Under the pieces are notes generated by a model. It saw nothing but the letters and a program-made list of their open reading frames with translations, had not been told where the DNA came from and made no database searches. From contig WGAQ01000085.1 in assembly GCA_015494735.1 (NCBI GenBank), positions 1-5,946 on the forward strand: 5,946 nt of DNA, written 5' to 3'. Source of the DNA: Caldifarciminota bacterium (GTDB taxonomy: Bacteria; Hydrothermota; Hydrothermia; LBFQ01; DSFT01). The stretch's first letter is position 1, and the number at the start of each line of letters is the position of its first letter. Below are positions 5,945 to 5,946 of the stretch, one piece after another. The position numbers and the translations under genes were made by a program.

Positions 5945-5946
5945 GA

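Noticed and set aside
1..5946. An archaeal origin, suggested by AGG/ATA codon use and the Hel308-like helicase
   Set aside because: A bacterial-type lipobox, a barrel-like protein with terminal Phe and a heptosyltransferase-family enzyme fit a diderm bacterium better. The AT-rich boxes are also too close to the starts to be archaeal TATA boxes, which sit about 25 nt upstream of the transcription start.
1..5946. A defence island, CRISPR array or mobile element
   Set aside because: I saw no spaced repeats, transposase, integrase, toxin-antitoxin pair or terminal inverted repeats. The helicase and the ankyrin protein alone are not enough to call a defence system.

Overview
The window looks like ordinary chromosome from a thermophilic, diderm (two-membrane) bacterium. 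Arg is written largely as AGG/AGA and Ile frequently as ATA, a usage common in thermophiles and archaea. Against an archaeal host stand a bacterial-type lipobox followed by a protein shaped like a small outer-membrane beta-barrel ending in Phe, and a GT9 (heptosyltransferase-family) glycosyltransferase of the kind used for lipopolysaccharide. A deep-branching lineage such as Hydrothermae or WOR-3 would fit, but this cannot be settled from the sequence alone. No tRNA, rRNA, CRISPR array, insertion sequence or phage gene is visible.

The layout has five protein genes and almost no non-coding DNA. From the right edge, on the minus strand: an ankyrin-repeat protein with a probable YwqG/DUF1963-like C-terminal half (its 5' end probably lies outside the window), then 12 bp downstream a GT9 glycosyltransferase with a TTG start. 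That unit meets a plus-strand lipoprotein/beta-barrel gene tail to tail, with an 11 bp overlap. The lipoprotein gene is divergent from a family 2 glycosyltransferase on the minus strand; both are driven from one 53 bp intergenic region. The GT2 gene is followed after 24 bp by a Ski2/Hel308-like superfamily 2 helicase of at least 609 residues that runs off the left edge.

Two of the five genes (GT9, GT2) point to cell-surface polysaccharide assembly, and the lipoprotein between them is probably also an envelope protein. The helicase and ankyrin protein have no obvious functional link to them and may simply share transcripts. The most unusual signal is at the gene starts. All four starts inside the window lack a Shine-Dalgarno sequence and carry a TAAAAT/TAAATT box 8-10 nt upstream of the start codon, which is the geometry expected of bacterial leaderless promoters. 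In the divergent region this arrangement is exactly mirror-symmetric.
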